Assembly: GCF_900167915.1 (NCBI RefSeq)
Contig: NZ_FUYM01000008.1
Location: forward strand, 62,001 to 126,000
Direction: 5' to 3'
Length of the DNA stretch: 64,000 bases
DNA from: Rhizorhabdus histidinilytica
GTDB taxonomy: Bacteria; Pseudomonadota; Alphaproteobacteria; Sphingomonadales; Sphingomonadaceae
Numbering within the stretch: the first letter of the stretch is position 1; every line of letters starts with the position of its first letter. Both the position numbers and the translations under genes were made by a program. Shown here piece after piece: positions 8,492-17,493 of the stretch. Below the pieces are notes generated by a model. The model saw only the letters and a list, made by a program, of their open reading frames with translations, had not been told where the DNA came from and did not search any database.

Positions 8492-9292
8492 TCAGTCCAG
8501 CGATCCGCCTTCGACGACCACGGGCAGCGACAATATGTTGGCGATACCGCCGTCGACCGGCAGCATGTGGCCGGTCACGTAGCGCGAGGCTTCCGAGGCG
8601 AGGAACTGGACCGGGCCGACGATCTCGGCCGGGTCGCCGAACCGCCCGATCGCGATCGCGTCGCGGAAGATCTTGGCGCGCTGCGGATGGCCGGCGGTGG
8701 GCGCGGCCATGTCGGTCAGGAAGATGCCCGGCGCGATGGCGTTGCAGGTGACGCCATGCGGGGCGAGATCGGCGGCGACGGCGCGGGTCAGGCCCAGCAC
8801 CGCATGCTTGCTGGCGACATAGGCCGACAGATTGGGCCGGCCGGTCCCGGCGACGTAAGAGGCGAAGTTGATGATCCGCCCCCATCCGCGCTCGGCCATC
8901 GGCTTCGAAAGCTCGCGGCACAGCAGGTAGATGGCCGAGACGTTGACGTCGAAGGTCCGCTCCCAGTGATCGAGGCTCGATCCGTGCAGCGGACCCCATT
9001 CGGCGATGCCGCCATTGTTGACGAGGATATCGATCGGCGCGCCTTCGTCGACCAGGCGGCGGGCCGCCGCTTCGACCGAAGCCATGTCGGCAAGGTCGAA
9101 GGTGACGATCCGGGCATCGCGCCCCCTGGCGCGGACCTCGTCGGCCACCTCGCCCAGCTTCGCCGCGTCGCGCGCCGCCAGGATCAGCGAGGCACCAGCG
9201 TCGGCAAGCCCCAGGGCGATGGCGCGCCCCAGCCCGCGCGACGCGCCCGTCACCATCGCGGTCCGCCCTTCCAGCGAAAAAAGCGCCGTCAT
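8492..9292 (-). CDS. short-chain dehydrogenase/reductase (SDR)
   Basis: A 266-residue classical SDR. The start at 9292 follows a GGAAGAGGA ribosome site; upstream in-frame sequence has no such support. Motifs: cofactor-binding TGASRGLG (residues 15-22), 'NNGGIAEWG', the active-site Ser in 'NFASYVAG', and Y-V-A-S-K as the catalytic YxxxK. The Arg in 'AARDAAKL' after the second strand suggests NADP(H) use, though this is only a tendency. It is the first gene of the minus-strand operon, 8 bases ahead of the sulfatase. Likely it interconverts an alcohol and a ketone or aldehyde. Its promoter would lie in the 170-base gap shared with the divergent GMC gene. Confidence 0.92.
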   Translation of the reverse strand: MTALFSLEGRTAMVTGASRGLGRAIALGLADAGASLILAARDAAKLGEVADEVRARGRDARIVTFDLADMASVEAAARRLVDEGAPIDILVNNGGIAEWGPLHGSSLDHWERTFDVNVSAIYLLCRELSKPMAERGWGRIINFASYVAGTGRPNLSAYVASKHAVLGLTRAVAADLAPHGVTCNAIAPGIFLTDMAAPTAGHPQRAKIFRDAIAIGRFGDPAEIVGPVQFLASEASRYVTGHMLPVDGGIANILSLPVVVEGGSLD

Positions 9293-9462
9293 CCCGTCCT
9301 CTTCCCTAGCATGTGCCGATCGACATAGCGCCCGATCGACCAAGATACAGATGGCCGCCCGGCATCCATCATATTGATGATCTCCGCAGCTTCGCGCGCA
9401 ATCTGCTTGAGCCCGCCCCGGATCGCACGGCACATCGCTCGACCGACACGGGAGAAGAAGAG

Positions 9463-11148
9463 ATGGCAGGCGGAGCGGATGGGCGCATCGAGAACGGCGC
9501 CGAGGCCGACTATGTGATCATCGGCGCGGGATCGGCGGGCTGCGTCCTCGCCAACCGGCTCAGCGCCGACGGCCGCCACAAGGTCGTCGTCCTCGAAGCC
9601 GGCGCCGACGATCGGCCGACGCGCAACCTCTCCGATCCGGCCCAGGCGATCGCGAACATCAACATCCACATGCCCGCCGGCTTCACCCGGATGCTGAAGG
9701 ACCCGAAGGTCAACTGGAACTACATGACCGATCCGGACCCAGGCACCGAGGGGCGGCAGCACAGCTTCCCGCGCGGCAAGGTGCTGGGCGGCTCCTCATC
9801 GATCAACGGCATGCTCTGGGTGCGTGGCCTGCCCGAGGATTATCAGGGCTGGCGGCAACTCGGCTGCGATGGCTGGTCCTGGGACGATGTCGAGCCCTAT
9901 TTCCGGCGGATCGAGCACCAGCATGGCGAAGGGCAGATCAGCGAGGCGCAGCCGGGTCCGCTCCATGTCAGCGACGTGCCGATCAAGCACGCCATGCTCG
10001 ACGTGATGACCCGCGCCTTCGAGGAGGCCGGGGCACCGGTCAGCACCGATCTCAACGGCACCACGCGCGAGGGCGTCGCCCGCGTCCGGCTCAACGCCCG
10101 CAACGGCGTGCGCGTGTCGGCGGCGGTCGCCTATCTTCACCCGGCGATGAAGCGCCCCAACCTGACCGTGCAGCTCCGCGCCCATGCCACCCGCCTGTTG
10201 TTCGAGGGCAGGAAGGCGATCGGCGTCGAATATGTGCAAGGCGGCGTCCGCAAGCAGGTCCGCGCCCGGCGCGAGGTGATCCTGTCAGGCGGCGCGATCA
10301 ATTCGCCCCAGCTGCTCGAACTCTCGGGTATCGGCGACGGCGAGCGGCTGCGCGCGCTGGGCATCGACGTGCTGGTCGATCGGCCCCGCGTCGGCGAGAA
10401 TCTCCAGGATCATTATGCGGCGATGGTGCGCGCCCGGATGAAGCCCGGATCGGCCGGCTTCAACGAGCTGTCGCGCGGCGTCCGGCTGATGGGGCAACTC
10501 CTCCGCTACGCGTTCACCCGCAGCGGCCTGCTCGCGCTGGGCGGGTCGAACCTGACCGCGTTCCTCAAGTCCGATCCGGCGCTCGACCTTCCCGACATCC
10601 AGTTCTTCGCCAGCCCGGCGACGGTGGATTTCGAAGGGCTCGCCAAGCATGGCACGATGTCGATGGAGCGCGCGCCGGGAATGACCGTCGGCGGCTATGT
10701 GATGCGCCCGCGCTCGCACGGCTCGATCCACATCACGTCGCCCGACTATCGCGATCACCCGTCGATCAAGCCCAACTACCTGGCGGACGAGGCCGATCGG
10801 CGTGCGCAGATCGCCTCGCTGCGTTGGGCGCGACGGATCATGCACAGCCCGGCACTCGCGCCCTATTTCGACCATGAACTGACCCCCGGGGCGGAGGTCC
10901 AGAGCGACGAGGCGCTGCTCGCCTTCGCGCGGGCGAGTGGATCGACCGGCTATCACCAGAGCTGCACCTGCGCGATGGGGCCGGGCGCGGACGCGGTGGT
11001 CTCCCCTACCCTCCGGGTCAACGGCATCGAACGGCTGCGCGTCGTCGACGCCTCGGTGATGCCCAACATCGTCTCGGGCAACACCCATGCCGCCACCGTC
11101 ATGATCGCCGAGAAGGCAGCCGACCTGATCCTGGTCGACGCGCGCTAG
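9463..11148 (+). CDS. GMC-family flavin-dependent choline/alcohol dehydrogenase
   Basis: A 561-residue glucose-methanol-choline oxidoreductase. The start at 9463 is taken because GGAGAAGAAG precedes it and because the FAD-binding '[16 protein letters not shown]' then begins near residue 16, as usual; an in-frame start at 9313 adds 50 residues of unlikely sequence. GMC signature 1 is '[18 protein letters not shown]' and signature 2 is '[16 protein letters not shown]'. The C-terminal catalytic pair is His in 'TGYHQSCTC' and His in 'SGNTHAAT' (many choline-type enzymes have Asn at the second place). It oxidises an alcohol to an aldehyde. It is divergent from the SDR-sulfatase-ALDH operon and logically feeds the aldehyde dehydrogenase there. 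Confidence 0.93.
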   Translation: MAGGADGRIENGAEADYVIIGAGSAGCVLANRLSADGRHKVVVLEAGADDRPTRNLSDPAQAIANINIHMPAGFTRMLKDPKVNWNYMTDPDPGTEGRQHSFPRGKVLGGSSSINGMLWVRGLPEDYQGWRQLGCDGWSWDDVEPYFRRIEHQHGEGQISEAQPGPLHVSDVPIKHAMLDVMTRAFEEAGAPVSTDLNGTTREGVARVRLNARNGVRVSAAVAYLHPAMKRPNLTVQLRAHATRLLFEGRKAIGVEYVQGGVRKQVRARREVILSGGAINSPQLLELSGIGDGERLRALGIDVLVDRPRVGENLQDHYAAMVRARMKPGSAGFNELSRGVRLMGQLLRYAFTRSGLLALGGSNLTAFLKSDPALDLPDIQFFASPATVDFEGLAKHGTMSMERAPGMTVGGYVMRPRSHGSIHITSPDYRDHPSIKPNYLADEADRRAQIASLRWARRIMHSPALAPYFDHELTPGAEVQSDEALLAFARASGSTGYHQSCTCAMGPGADAVVSPTLRVNGIERLRVVDASVMPNIVSGNTHAATVMIAEKAADLILVDAR

Positions 11149-11498
11149 GCGAGGTTCACCGGTCAGGCCGCGCCGATCGGGCGGGAGCGGCACGTCGGGA
11201 TCGGACCGGCGTTCGGTGTATCTTGCCGAAGCGCCGGGACATCGGGGCCCCTTTTGAAGGAATCGAGCCCGGCTGCGCTGACGCGAAGCCGGCTGCAATT
11301 CACCCTTTCCTTTCGGCTCCGTCCCGAATGTATTCCGGATCACACAAGCATGCCGATCGGCGCACCAGCGCAACCGGTCACCGCCGTCGAGCGTTGCCGT
11401 TCATCTTCCAGCCATCGAGCGGGCAGCCAGCTTGCCCGCGCGGTCCGGCTGGACCGTCGCCCGCCAGTCCGCGGCGCCAGCCTATGGGAGGTTGCCCA
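11149..11498. other. 350-base non-coding gap between GMC gene and lipoprotein gene
   Basis: No credible gene is seen. The gap marks the border between the catabolic block and the core genes. It contains a GGGGCCCC palindrome near 11244 and presumably the promoter of the lipoprotein at 11499, which has a good GGGAGG ribosome site (about 11486-11491), but no clear -35/-10 pair or terminator hairpin could be assigned. Confidence 0.5.
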
Positions 11499-11759
11499 AT
11501 GAAGATAAGATTGATCGCCATGTCGATGGCCACGGCGCTGATGCTCGGCGCCTGCGCCAGCACCAAGACCGAGGAGGTCGCGACCGCCGCGCCGCCGCCA
11601 CCCCCGCCCGGCGCTGTTCCGGGCAGCGTCGCGGCTGATCGCGACGGCGACGGAATCGTCGACGGCTATTATTCGGCCGACGGCATCTATCATCCGAACC
11701 TGCCGCCGGCTCCGCCGCCGCCGCCTCCGCCGCCGACACGCCGCGGGGAACGGGGCTGA
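11499..11759 (+). CDS. small proline-rich lipoprotein with an Asp-rich Ca-binding-like loop
   Basis: An 86-residue protein whose start at 11499 is fixed by GGGAGG and by the signal peptide it creates. The N-terminus (MKIRLIAMSMATALMLGACAS) ends in a lipobox LGAC, so the mature protein would be lipidated at Cys17. The rest is unusual: a run of about seven prolines, then a D-R-D-G-D-G-I-V-D-G segment resembling the DxDxDG loop of EF-hand/dockerin/thrombospondin-3 repeats, then two YYxxDGxYHP-like elements, then about ten more prolines and a basic tail. The architecture suggests a periplasm-spanning or wall-binding tether. No known family is recognised. The L,D-transpeptidase gene follows 17 bases later on the same strand, hinting at a cell-envelope role. 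Confidence 0.8.
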   Translation: MKIRLIAMSMATALMLGACASTKTEEVATAAPPPPPPGAVPGSVAADRDGDGIVDGYYSADGIYHPNLPPAPPPPPPPPTRRGERG

Positions 11760-11776
11760 TCGCCCACTTCAGGGGA

Positions 11777-13135
11777 ATGCGGCACGTCCGCATTCCCCGG
11801 CTTGCCCTGTTCCTGCTGGCCGGGCTCGCCTGCACGCCCATCTCCGCCGAAGCCGCCCCGTCCAAAGCTGCTTCAAAGGCCGCCTCCAAGACCGCAGCCA
11901 AAGCCAAGCCCGTCGCCGCTCCTCGCGCCGAGCAACGGGGGATCGCGCTCGCCATCCGTGACCAGGGTCGCGGGCAGATCGCCAGCTTCTACGCGACGCG
12001 CGGCTTCTGGCCGCTCTGGGCATCGAGCGGTCGCATCGGCCCGGAGGCCGACAAGCTGATCGCCATGCTCAAGACCGCCGATCTCGACGGCCTCGATCCG
12101 TCCTCCTATCGCATCGACCGGCTCCGCGCCCTTGTCGCCAAGGGACGCTCGGCCAATCCGCAGGCGATCGCCGAGGCCGAGCTGGCGCTGTCGGCGGCCT
12201 TCGCTGACTATGTCGCCGACATCCGCAAGCCACGCCGTGTCCGCATCAAATATCTCGATCCCGAGCTCAAGCCGCGCCCCGTCGCAGCGCGTACCGCGCT
12301 CAGGGGCGCCGCATTGCAGCCGTCGCTCGGCACCTATATGGCGACGATGGGCTGGATGAGCCCGCATTATGCCCGGCTGCGCGCCCTGCTCGCCCGGGCG
12401 ATCGAACGCAGGAGCCCGCGCGAGATCGTCGAGCGCCTGCGTCTCAACCTCGATCGCGCCCGGCTGCTGCCCGGCCCATGGACCCGCCATGTCGTTGTCG
12501 ACGCGGCCTCGGCACGGCTCTGGTATTATGAGGGCGGCAAGCAGCGCGCAATGATGCGCGTCGTCGTCGGCGCTCCCGAGACCGAGACGCCGATGCTGGC
12601 CGGCATGGTCCGCTATGCGATCCTCAACCCCTATTGGAACGTTCCCGATTATCTGATCCAGCGCAAGCTCGCCCCAAAGATCGTCGCCGGCGCGACCCCC
12701 GCCTCGCTGCGGATGGAGGTGCTGTCCGACTGGAGCGCCTCACCGCGTCGCCTCACCGCGGACGAGGTCGACTGGCCGGCGGTCGCCGCGGGCCGCAAGC
12801 TCGTGCGGATGCGCCAGCTTCCGGGCGGCGCCAATGCGATGGGACGGGTCAAGTTCATGTTCCCCAACGATCTCGGGATCTATCTCCACGACACGCCCGA
12901 CAAGGGCCTGCTGTCCAAGCCGGACCGGCATCTCAGCAATGGCTGCATCCGTCTCCAGGATGCGCCGGGTCTATACCGTCTGATGTTCGGGCGCCCCCTT
13001 CCCGCCGCGTCCAAGCAGCCCGAGCGCGACGTGGCGCTGCCGACGCCGATCCCGGTCTATCTGACCTACATCACCGCGACGCCGACCGAACGCGGCATCG
13101 GTTTCCTGAAGGACGTCTACGGCCGCGACGAGTGA
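11777..13135 (+). CDS. L,D-transpeptidase (YkuD family, YcbB-like)
   Basis: A 452-residue secreted protein with an N-terminal signal peptide (hydrophobic segment to about residue 25) and a low-complexity Ala/Lys linker (to about residue 50). A YcbB-like scaffold region follows ('GFWPLWASSGRIGPEADKL', 'DLDGLDPSSYRIDRL'), and then the C-terminal YkuD domain. The catalytic motif is intact: His in 'YLHDTPDK', then 'RHLSNGCIRLQDA' with catalytic Cys390. Such enzymes make 3-3 cross-links in peptidoglycan or attach proteins to it. It lies 17 bases downstream of the small lipoprotein gene and converges with mutL; the two stop codons are only 4 bases apart. Confidence 0.93.
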   Translation: MRHVRIPRLALFLLAGLACTPISAEAAPSKAASKAASKTAAKAKPVAAPRAEQRGIALAIRDQGRGQIASFYATRGFWPLWASSGRIGPEADKLIAMLKTADLDGLDPSSYRIDRLRALVAKGRSANPQAIAEAELALSAAFADYVADIRKPRRVRIKYLDPELKPRPVAARTALRGAALQPSLGTYMATMGWMSPHYARLRALLARAIERRSPREIVERLRLNLDRARLLPGPWTRHVVVDAASARLWYYEGGKQRAMMRVVVGAPETETPMLAGMVRYAILNPYWNVPDYLIQRKLAPKIVAGATPASLRMEVLSDWSASPRRLTADEVDWPAVAAGRKLVRMRQLPGGANAMGRVKFMFPNDLGIYLHDTPDKGLLSKPDRHLSNGCIRLQDAPGLYRLMFGRPLPAASKQPERDVALPTPIPVYLTYITATPTERGIGFLKDVYGRDE

Positions 13136-13143
13136 CTGGTCAC
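13132..13143. terminator. short palindrome holding both convergent stop codons
   Basis: GTGAC-TG-GTCAC contains the TGA stop of the L,D-transpeptidase gene on the plus strand and, read on the minus strand, the TGA stop of mutL. It is a five-base-pair stem without a T-run, so it is weak as a terminator; the overlap of function and symmetry is what can be stated. Confidence 0.25.
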
Positions 13144-14924
13144 TTGCGTCCGAACAGCTTCTCTATGTCGCCATGGCCGAGCTTGATCCAGGTCGGCCGG
13201 CCGTGGTTGCACTGACCCGAATGCGGCGTCACCTCCATCTCCCGGAGCAGCGCGTTCATCTCGGCGACCGACAGCGTCCGGCCCGCGCGCACCGATCCGT
13301 GGCAGGCCATGGTCGCGGCGACATGGTCGAGCTTCTCCTTGAGCGACAGCGCCTCATCATAGGCCGCGAGCTCGTCGGCCAGGTCGACGATCAGGCCATG
13401 GACGTCCCCCTGCCCCAGCAAGGCCGGCGTCGCCCGTACCAGCATCGCCTTGGGCCCGAAGCGTTCGAGCTCGAGCCCCATCTCGGCCAACTCGTCGATC
13501 CGCGTCTCGAGCCTGTCGCAGCCGACCTCGTCGAGCTCGACGACCTCGGGCAGCAGCAGCGCCTGCCGCGCGACACCGCCATCGGCCATCGCCCGCCGCA
13601 TCCGTTCGAGGACGAGCCGCTCGTGCGCGGCGTGCTGGTCGACGATCACCAGCCCGTCCTCGGCCTCGGCGACGATATAGGTGGCGGCGACCTGGCCGCG
13701 CGCGACGCCCATCGGATAGCTCGTTTGCTGCGGTGGTGGACTATAGGCCGGCTCCGCCCGCGCCATCGGCGCCGGGGCGAAGTCGGCCACCCGATCCCAG
13801 ACGCTGCCCTGCCCGCTTCGCTCGGCGGCGGCGCTGAAGGCGAAGCCGTTGGGGATCGCCGGCGCCGCAGCCGAAGGCGGCGGCAGGCCCCCGGCTTGCC
13901 AGTTGCCGAGCGCCGCGACCGACGGCCGCTGGACGCTGCGATGCCCCGCCTCGTCCAGCGCGGCGCGCAGGCCGCCTACGATCATGCCACGCACCAGCCC
14001 GGGATCACGGAAGCGCACCTCGGTCTTGGCGGGATGGACGTTGACGTCGACCTGGTCGCCGGGAAGATCGACGAACAGCGCGATCACCGGATGCCGGTCG
14101 CGCGCGAGCATGTCCTGATAGGCGCCCCGCACCGCGCCGATCAGCAGCCGGTCCTTCACCGGCCGGCCGTTGACGAACAGGAACTGATGGTCGGCGACGC
14201 CGCGGTTGAAGGTCGGCAGCCCGGCGACGCCGGTCAGCGACACCGCCTCGCGCCGGAAGTCCACCGCGACGCTGTTGTCGGCCAGATCGCGGTCGGTGAG
14301 CGCTGCGACCCGGTCGACCCGCTGCTCGTCGGGCGCGACCAGGATCACCCGCCGCCCCTCATGCTCCAGCGTGAAACCGATATCGGGCCGCGCCATGGCG
14401 AGCCGCTTGATGACGTCGACGCAGGCCGCATATTCGGCGCGGGCCGAGCGCAGGAATTTGCGCCGTGCGGGCACCTTGGCGAACAGGTTCGACACGCGAA
14501 TGCGGGTGCCGGGCGGCAGCGCTGCCGGCCCCTCCCCCACCAGATCGCCATGGTCCACCCGGCGGTGCCACCCGTCCGCGCCGCGCACCCGGCTCTCGAT
14601 GGTGAGGTCGGCGACGCTGCCGATCGAGGGCAGCGCCTCCCCCCGGAAGCCGAGCGTGGTAACCGCCTCGATCGCGTCGTCGGGCAGTTTCGAAGTGGCA
14701 TGGCGCTCCAGCGCCAGCGCGATCTCCCCGGGCGCCATGCCGCAGCCGTCATCGACGACGTCGATCGAGGAAAGCCCTCCTTCTGAAAGGCTTACCGAAA
14801 TCCTTTTCGCTCCTGCGTCGATCGAATTCTCGACCAGCTCCTTGAGCGCGCTGGCCGGTCTTTCGACCACTTCACCGGCGGCGATGCGATTCACCAGATG
14901 CTCAGGCAGGCGGCGTATTGACAT
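13140..14924 (-). CDS. mutL: DNA mismatch repair protein MutL
   Basis: A GHKL ATPase of 594 residues (usual about 600). N-terminal motifs are complete: 'RIAAGEVVERPASALKELVENSIDAG' (motif I with the ATP-Mg Glu and Asn), 'DDGCGM' (motif II) and 'TLGFRGEAL' (motif III with GFRGEAL). A variable linker follows, then the C-terminal dimerisation domain ending 'CNHGRPTWIKL'. The linker and C-terminus show no DQHAX2EX4E change beyond 'VDQHAAHERLVLERM', the endonuclease-type motif region found in MutL proteins of bacteria lacking MutH. Two ATGs are possible: 14930 and 14924; AGGA stands 8 bases ahead of 14924 but only 2 ahead of 14930, so 14924 is preferred. It diverges from mreB. Confidence 0.96.
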   Translation of the reverse strand: MSIRRLPEHLVNRIAAGEVVERPASALKELVENSIDAGAKRISVSLSEGGLSSIDVVDDGCGMAPGEIALALERHATSKLPDDAIEAVTTLGFRGEALPSIGSVADLTIESRVRGADGWHRRVDHGDLVGEGPAALPPGTRIRVSNLFAKVPARRKFLRSARAEYAACVDVIKRLAMARPDIGFTLEHEGRRVILVAPDEQRVDRVAALTDRDLADNSVAVDFRREAVSLTGVAGLPTFNRGVADHQFLFVNGRPVKDRLLIGAVRGAYQDMLARDRHPVIALFVDLPGDQVDVNVHPAKTEVRFRDPGLVRGMIVGGLRAALDEAGHRSVQRPSVAALGNWQAGGLPPPSAAAPAIPNGFAFSAAAERSGQGSVWDRVADFAPAPMARAEPAYSPPPQQTSYPMGVARGQVAATYIVAEAEDGLVIVDQHAAHERLVLERMRRAMADGGVARQALLLPEVVELDEVGCDRLETRIDELAEMGLELERFGPKAMLVRATPALLGQGDVHGLIVDLADELAAYDEALSLKEKLDHVAATMACHGSVRAGRTLSVAEMNALLREMEVTPHSGQCNHGRPTWIKLGHGDIEKLFGRK

Positions 14925-15036
14925 GGACATTGTCCTAGCCCAAGCGGCGGCGTTCCGCATCCCTTGATAGACGCCGGATTTTCCTCGCCGATCGGGTGGT
15001 GCAACCGACACGCAAAATCCGTCCCGGGCGGGCTAG

Positions 15037-16092
<1,056 letters not shown>

Positions 16093-16108
16093 TCCGCGCC
16101 GCTGGCCG

Positions 16109-16984
16109 ATGGCGGCGCCCCGGCACAGGCGTCGAGGATTCTCCCGCCGGGTCCAATATGGCCTGTTCGCGGGCTATGTCGTTGCGATCGTCGGAATCCT
16201 GATCGGAGCCGCGCTGCTGCTCGTCGCGCGGCTCGATCCGCGTGCCTTCGGAACGCTGCGCGGGGTCGTCGTCGATGCCGGGGCGATCTTCACCGGCGCC
16301 GGCCGGGTCGGGGTCGATGCCGCGCATGACCTCGGCGACGGGATCGCCGCCTATTTCGATGCCGCGAACCAGAATCGCGCGCTCAAGGAGGAACTGGCGC
16401 GCGAACGGCGGCGCGTGATCGCGGCCAAGGCGATCGCCGCCGAAAACGGCCGGCTCAAGAAGCTCGCCCGGCTGACCGAGCACCTTCCCGCCCCGATCCT
16501 CTCGGCGCGACTGATCGGATCGACCCCGACCGGCCAGCGGCGCTTCGCGACGCTCGCGGCGGGAACCGCCGAAGGCATACGGCCGGGGATGACGGTGCGT
16601 TCGCCCGAAGGGCTAGTCGGCCGCGTCTACGAGAGCGGCATCTTCGCCTCCCGCGTGCTGCTGCTGACCGACGGCGAAACGACCGTCCCGATCAAGATCA
16701 TCCGCAGCGGCCAGGCAGCGCTGGCCACCGGCCAGGGCGATGGAACGATGGAGGTCCGCGCGCTGATCGCCGGCGGCCGGCCGTTCCGGCGCGGCGACCT
16801 GGCCGTCACCTCCGGTACCGGCGGCGTCTATTCACCCAATGTGCCGGTCGCCGTGGTCGTCGCGGTCAACGGCGACCGCGCCATCGCCCGGCCGCTCGCC
16901 GACCCCGGCCGCGCGGATTTCGCGGCGGTCTACCCGATCTTCCAGGCACCGGTGGTCGATCCGCCGGCCCAGCCCAAGCCATGA
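16109..16984 (+). CDS. mreC: rod shape-determining protein MreC
   Basis: A 291-residue protein with a basic N-terminus (AAPRHRRRGFSRR), one transmembrane segment (about residues 18-40), a coiled coil (about residues 80-115, 'NQNRALKEELARERRRVI') and the periplasmic beta-barrel domain with 'GMTVRSPEGLVGRVYE' and 'SGTGGVYSPNVPVAVV'. MreC links cytoplasmic MreB to the periplasmic synthases of the elongasome and activates PBP2. Length and order fit the family. Its stop overlaps the mreD start as ATGA (16981-16984). Confidence 0.95.
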   Translation: MAAPRHRRRGFSRRVQYGLFAGYVVAIVGILIGAALLLVARLDPRAFGTLRGVVVDAGAIFTGAGRVGVDAAHDLGDGIAAYFDAANQNRALKEELARERRRVIAAKAIAAENGRLKKLARLTEHLPAPILSARLIGSTPTGQRRFATLAAGTAEGIRPGMTVRSPEGLVGRVYESGIFASRVLLLTDGETTVPIKIIRSGQAALATGQGDGTMEVRALIAGGRPFRRGDLAVTSGTGGVYSPNVPVAVVVAVNGDRAIARPLADPGRADFAAVYPIFQAPVVDPPAQPKP

Positions 16985-17493
16985 TAGCCCCCGAAGGCAA
17001 TCCTTTCCTGGAGCGCGCGCCGCTCCGCGTGACGATCGTTCCCATCCTGTCGACGCTGGCGGGATCGGCGACGGCGCTGCTGCCCATCGTCGCGACCGAG
17101 CCGATCGTGCCGCCCTTCGGGCTGATGATGCTGCTTGCCTGGCGGCTGCTGCGTCCCGAGATCTGGCCGGTCTGGGTGGCGCTTCCGCTCGGGTTGGCCG
17201 ACGATCTGATCAGCGGCCATTATCTTGGCACCGCGATGATCCTGTGGACCATCGCCTTCCTCTCGCTCGAATGGGTCGACCAGGCGCTGCGATGGCGCGA
17301 CAGCTGGATCGAATGGGGGGTCGCCTCGCTGGGCATCGTCACGATCGGCATCGGCTCATGGGCGCTGTCGCAGCCGGGCGGCAGCCACACCTCGGTGCTG
17401 ACCGTCCTTCCCCAGACGATCGGCGCCATCCTGCTGTTCCCGGCGATCCTGCGGATCACCGCGGCGCTTGACAATTGGCGGCTCAAGCGATGA
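16981..17493 (+). CDS. mreD: rod shape-determining protein MreD
   Basis: A 170-residue, strongly hydrophobic protein with about five transmembrane segments. It carries 'IVPPFGLMMLLAWRLLRPEIWPVWVALPLGLADDL', split here over two segments and typical of MreD ('G..DD' after the second helix pair). It overlaps mreC at one end (ATGA) and mrdA at the other (ATGA at 17490-17493), so the three are translationally coupled. It is an inner-membrane partner of MreC and the PBP2-RodA complex. Identification rests on position plus hydropathy and the short motif; MreD is weakly conserved as a family. Confidence 0.92.
   Translation: MIAPEGNPFLERAPLRVTIVPILSTLAGSATALLPIVATEPIVPPFGLMMLLAWRLLRPEIWPVWVALPLGLADDLISGHYLGTAMILWTIAFLSLEWVDQALRWRDSWIEWGVASLGIVTIGIGSWALSQPGGSHTSVLTVLPQTIGAILLFPAILRITAALDNWRLKR

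Noticed and set aside
6147-8999. Sulfatase with a 172-residue N-terminal extension
   Set aside because: The extension overlaps the SDR gene on the same strand in another frame and would bury the Tat signal; the start at 8483 is used.
11254-11502. Open frame of 82 codons in the gap before the lipoprotein gene
   Set aside because: No family-like motif, no good ribosome site, and composition like non-coding GC-rich DNA; read as noise.
13140-15011. Longer mutL start at 15011
   Set aside because: The added N-terminus has no MutL-like sequence; the ATG at 14924 (or 14930) fits the family start.
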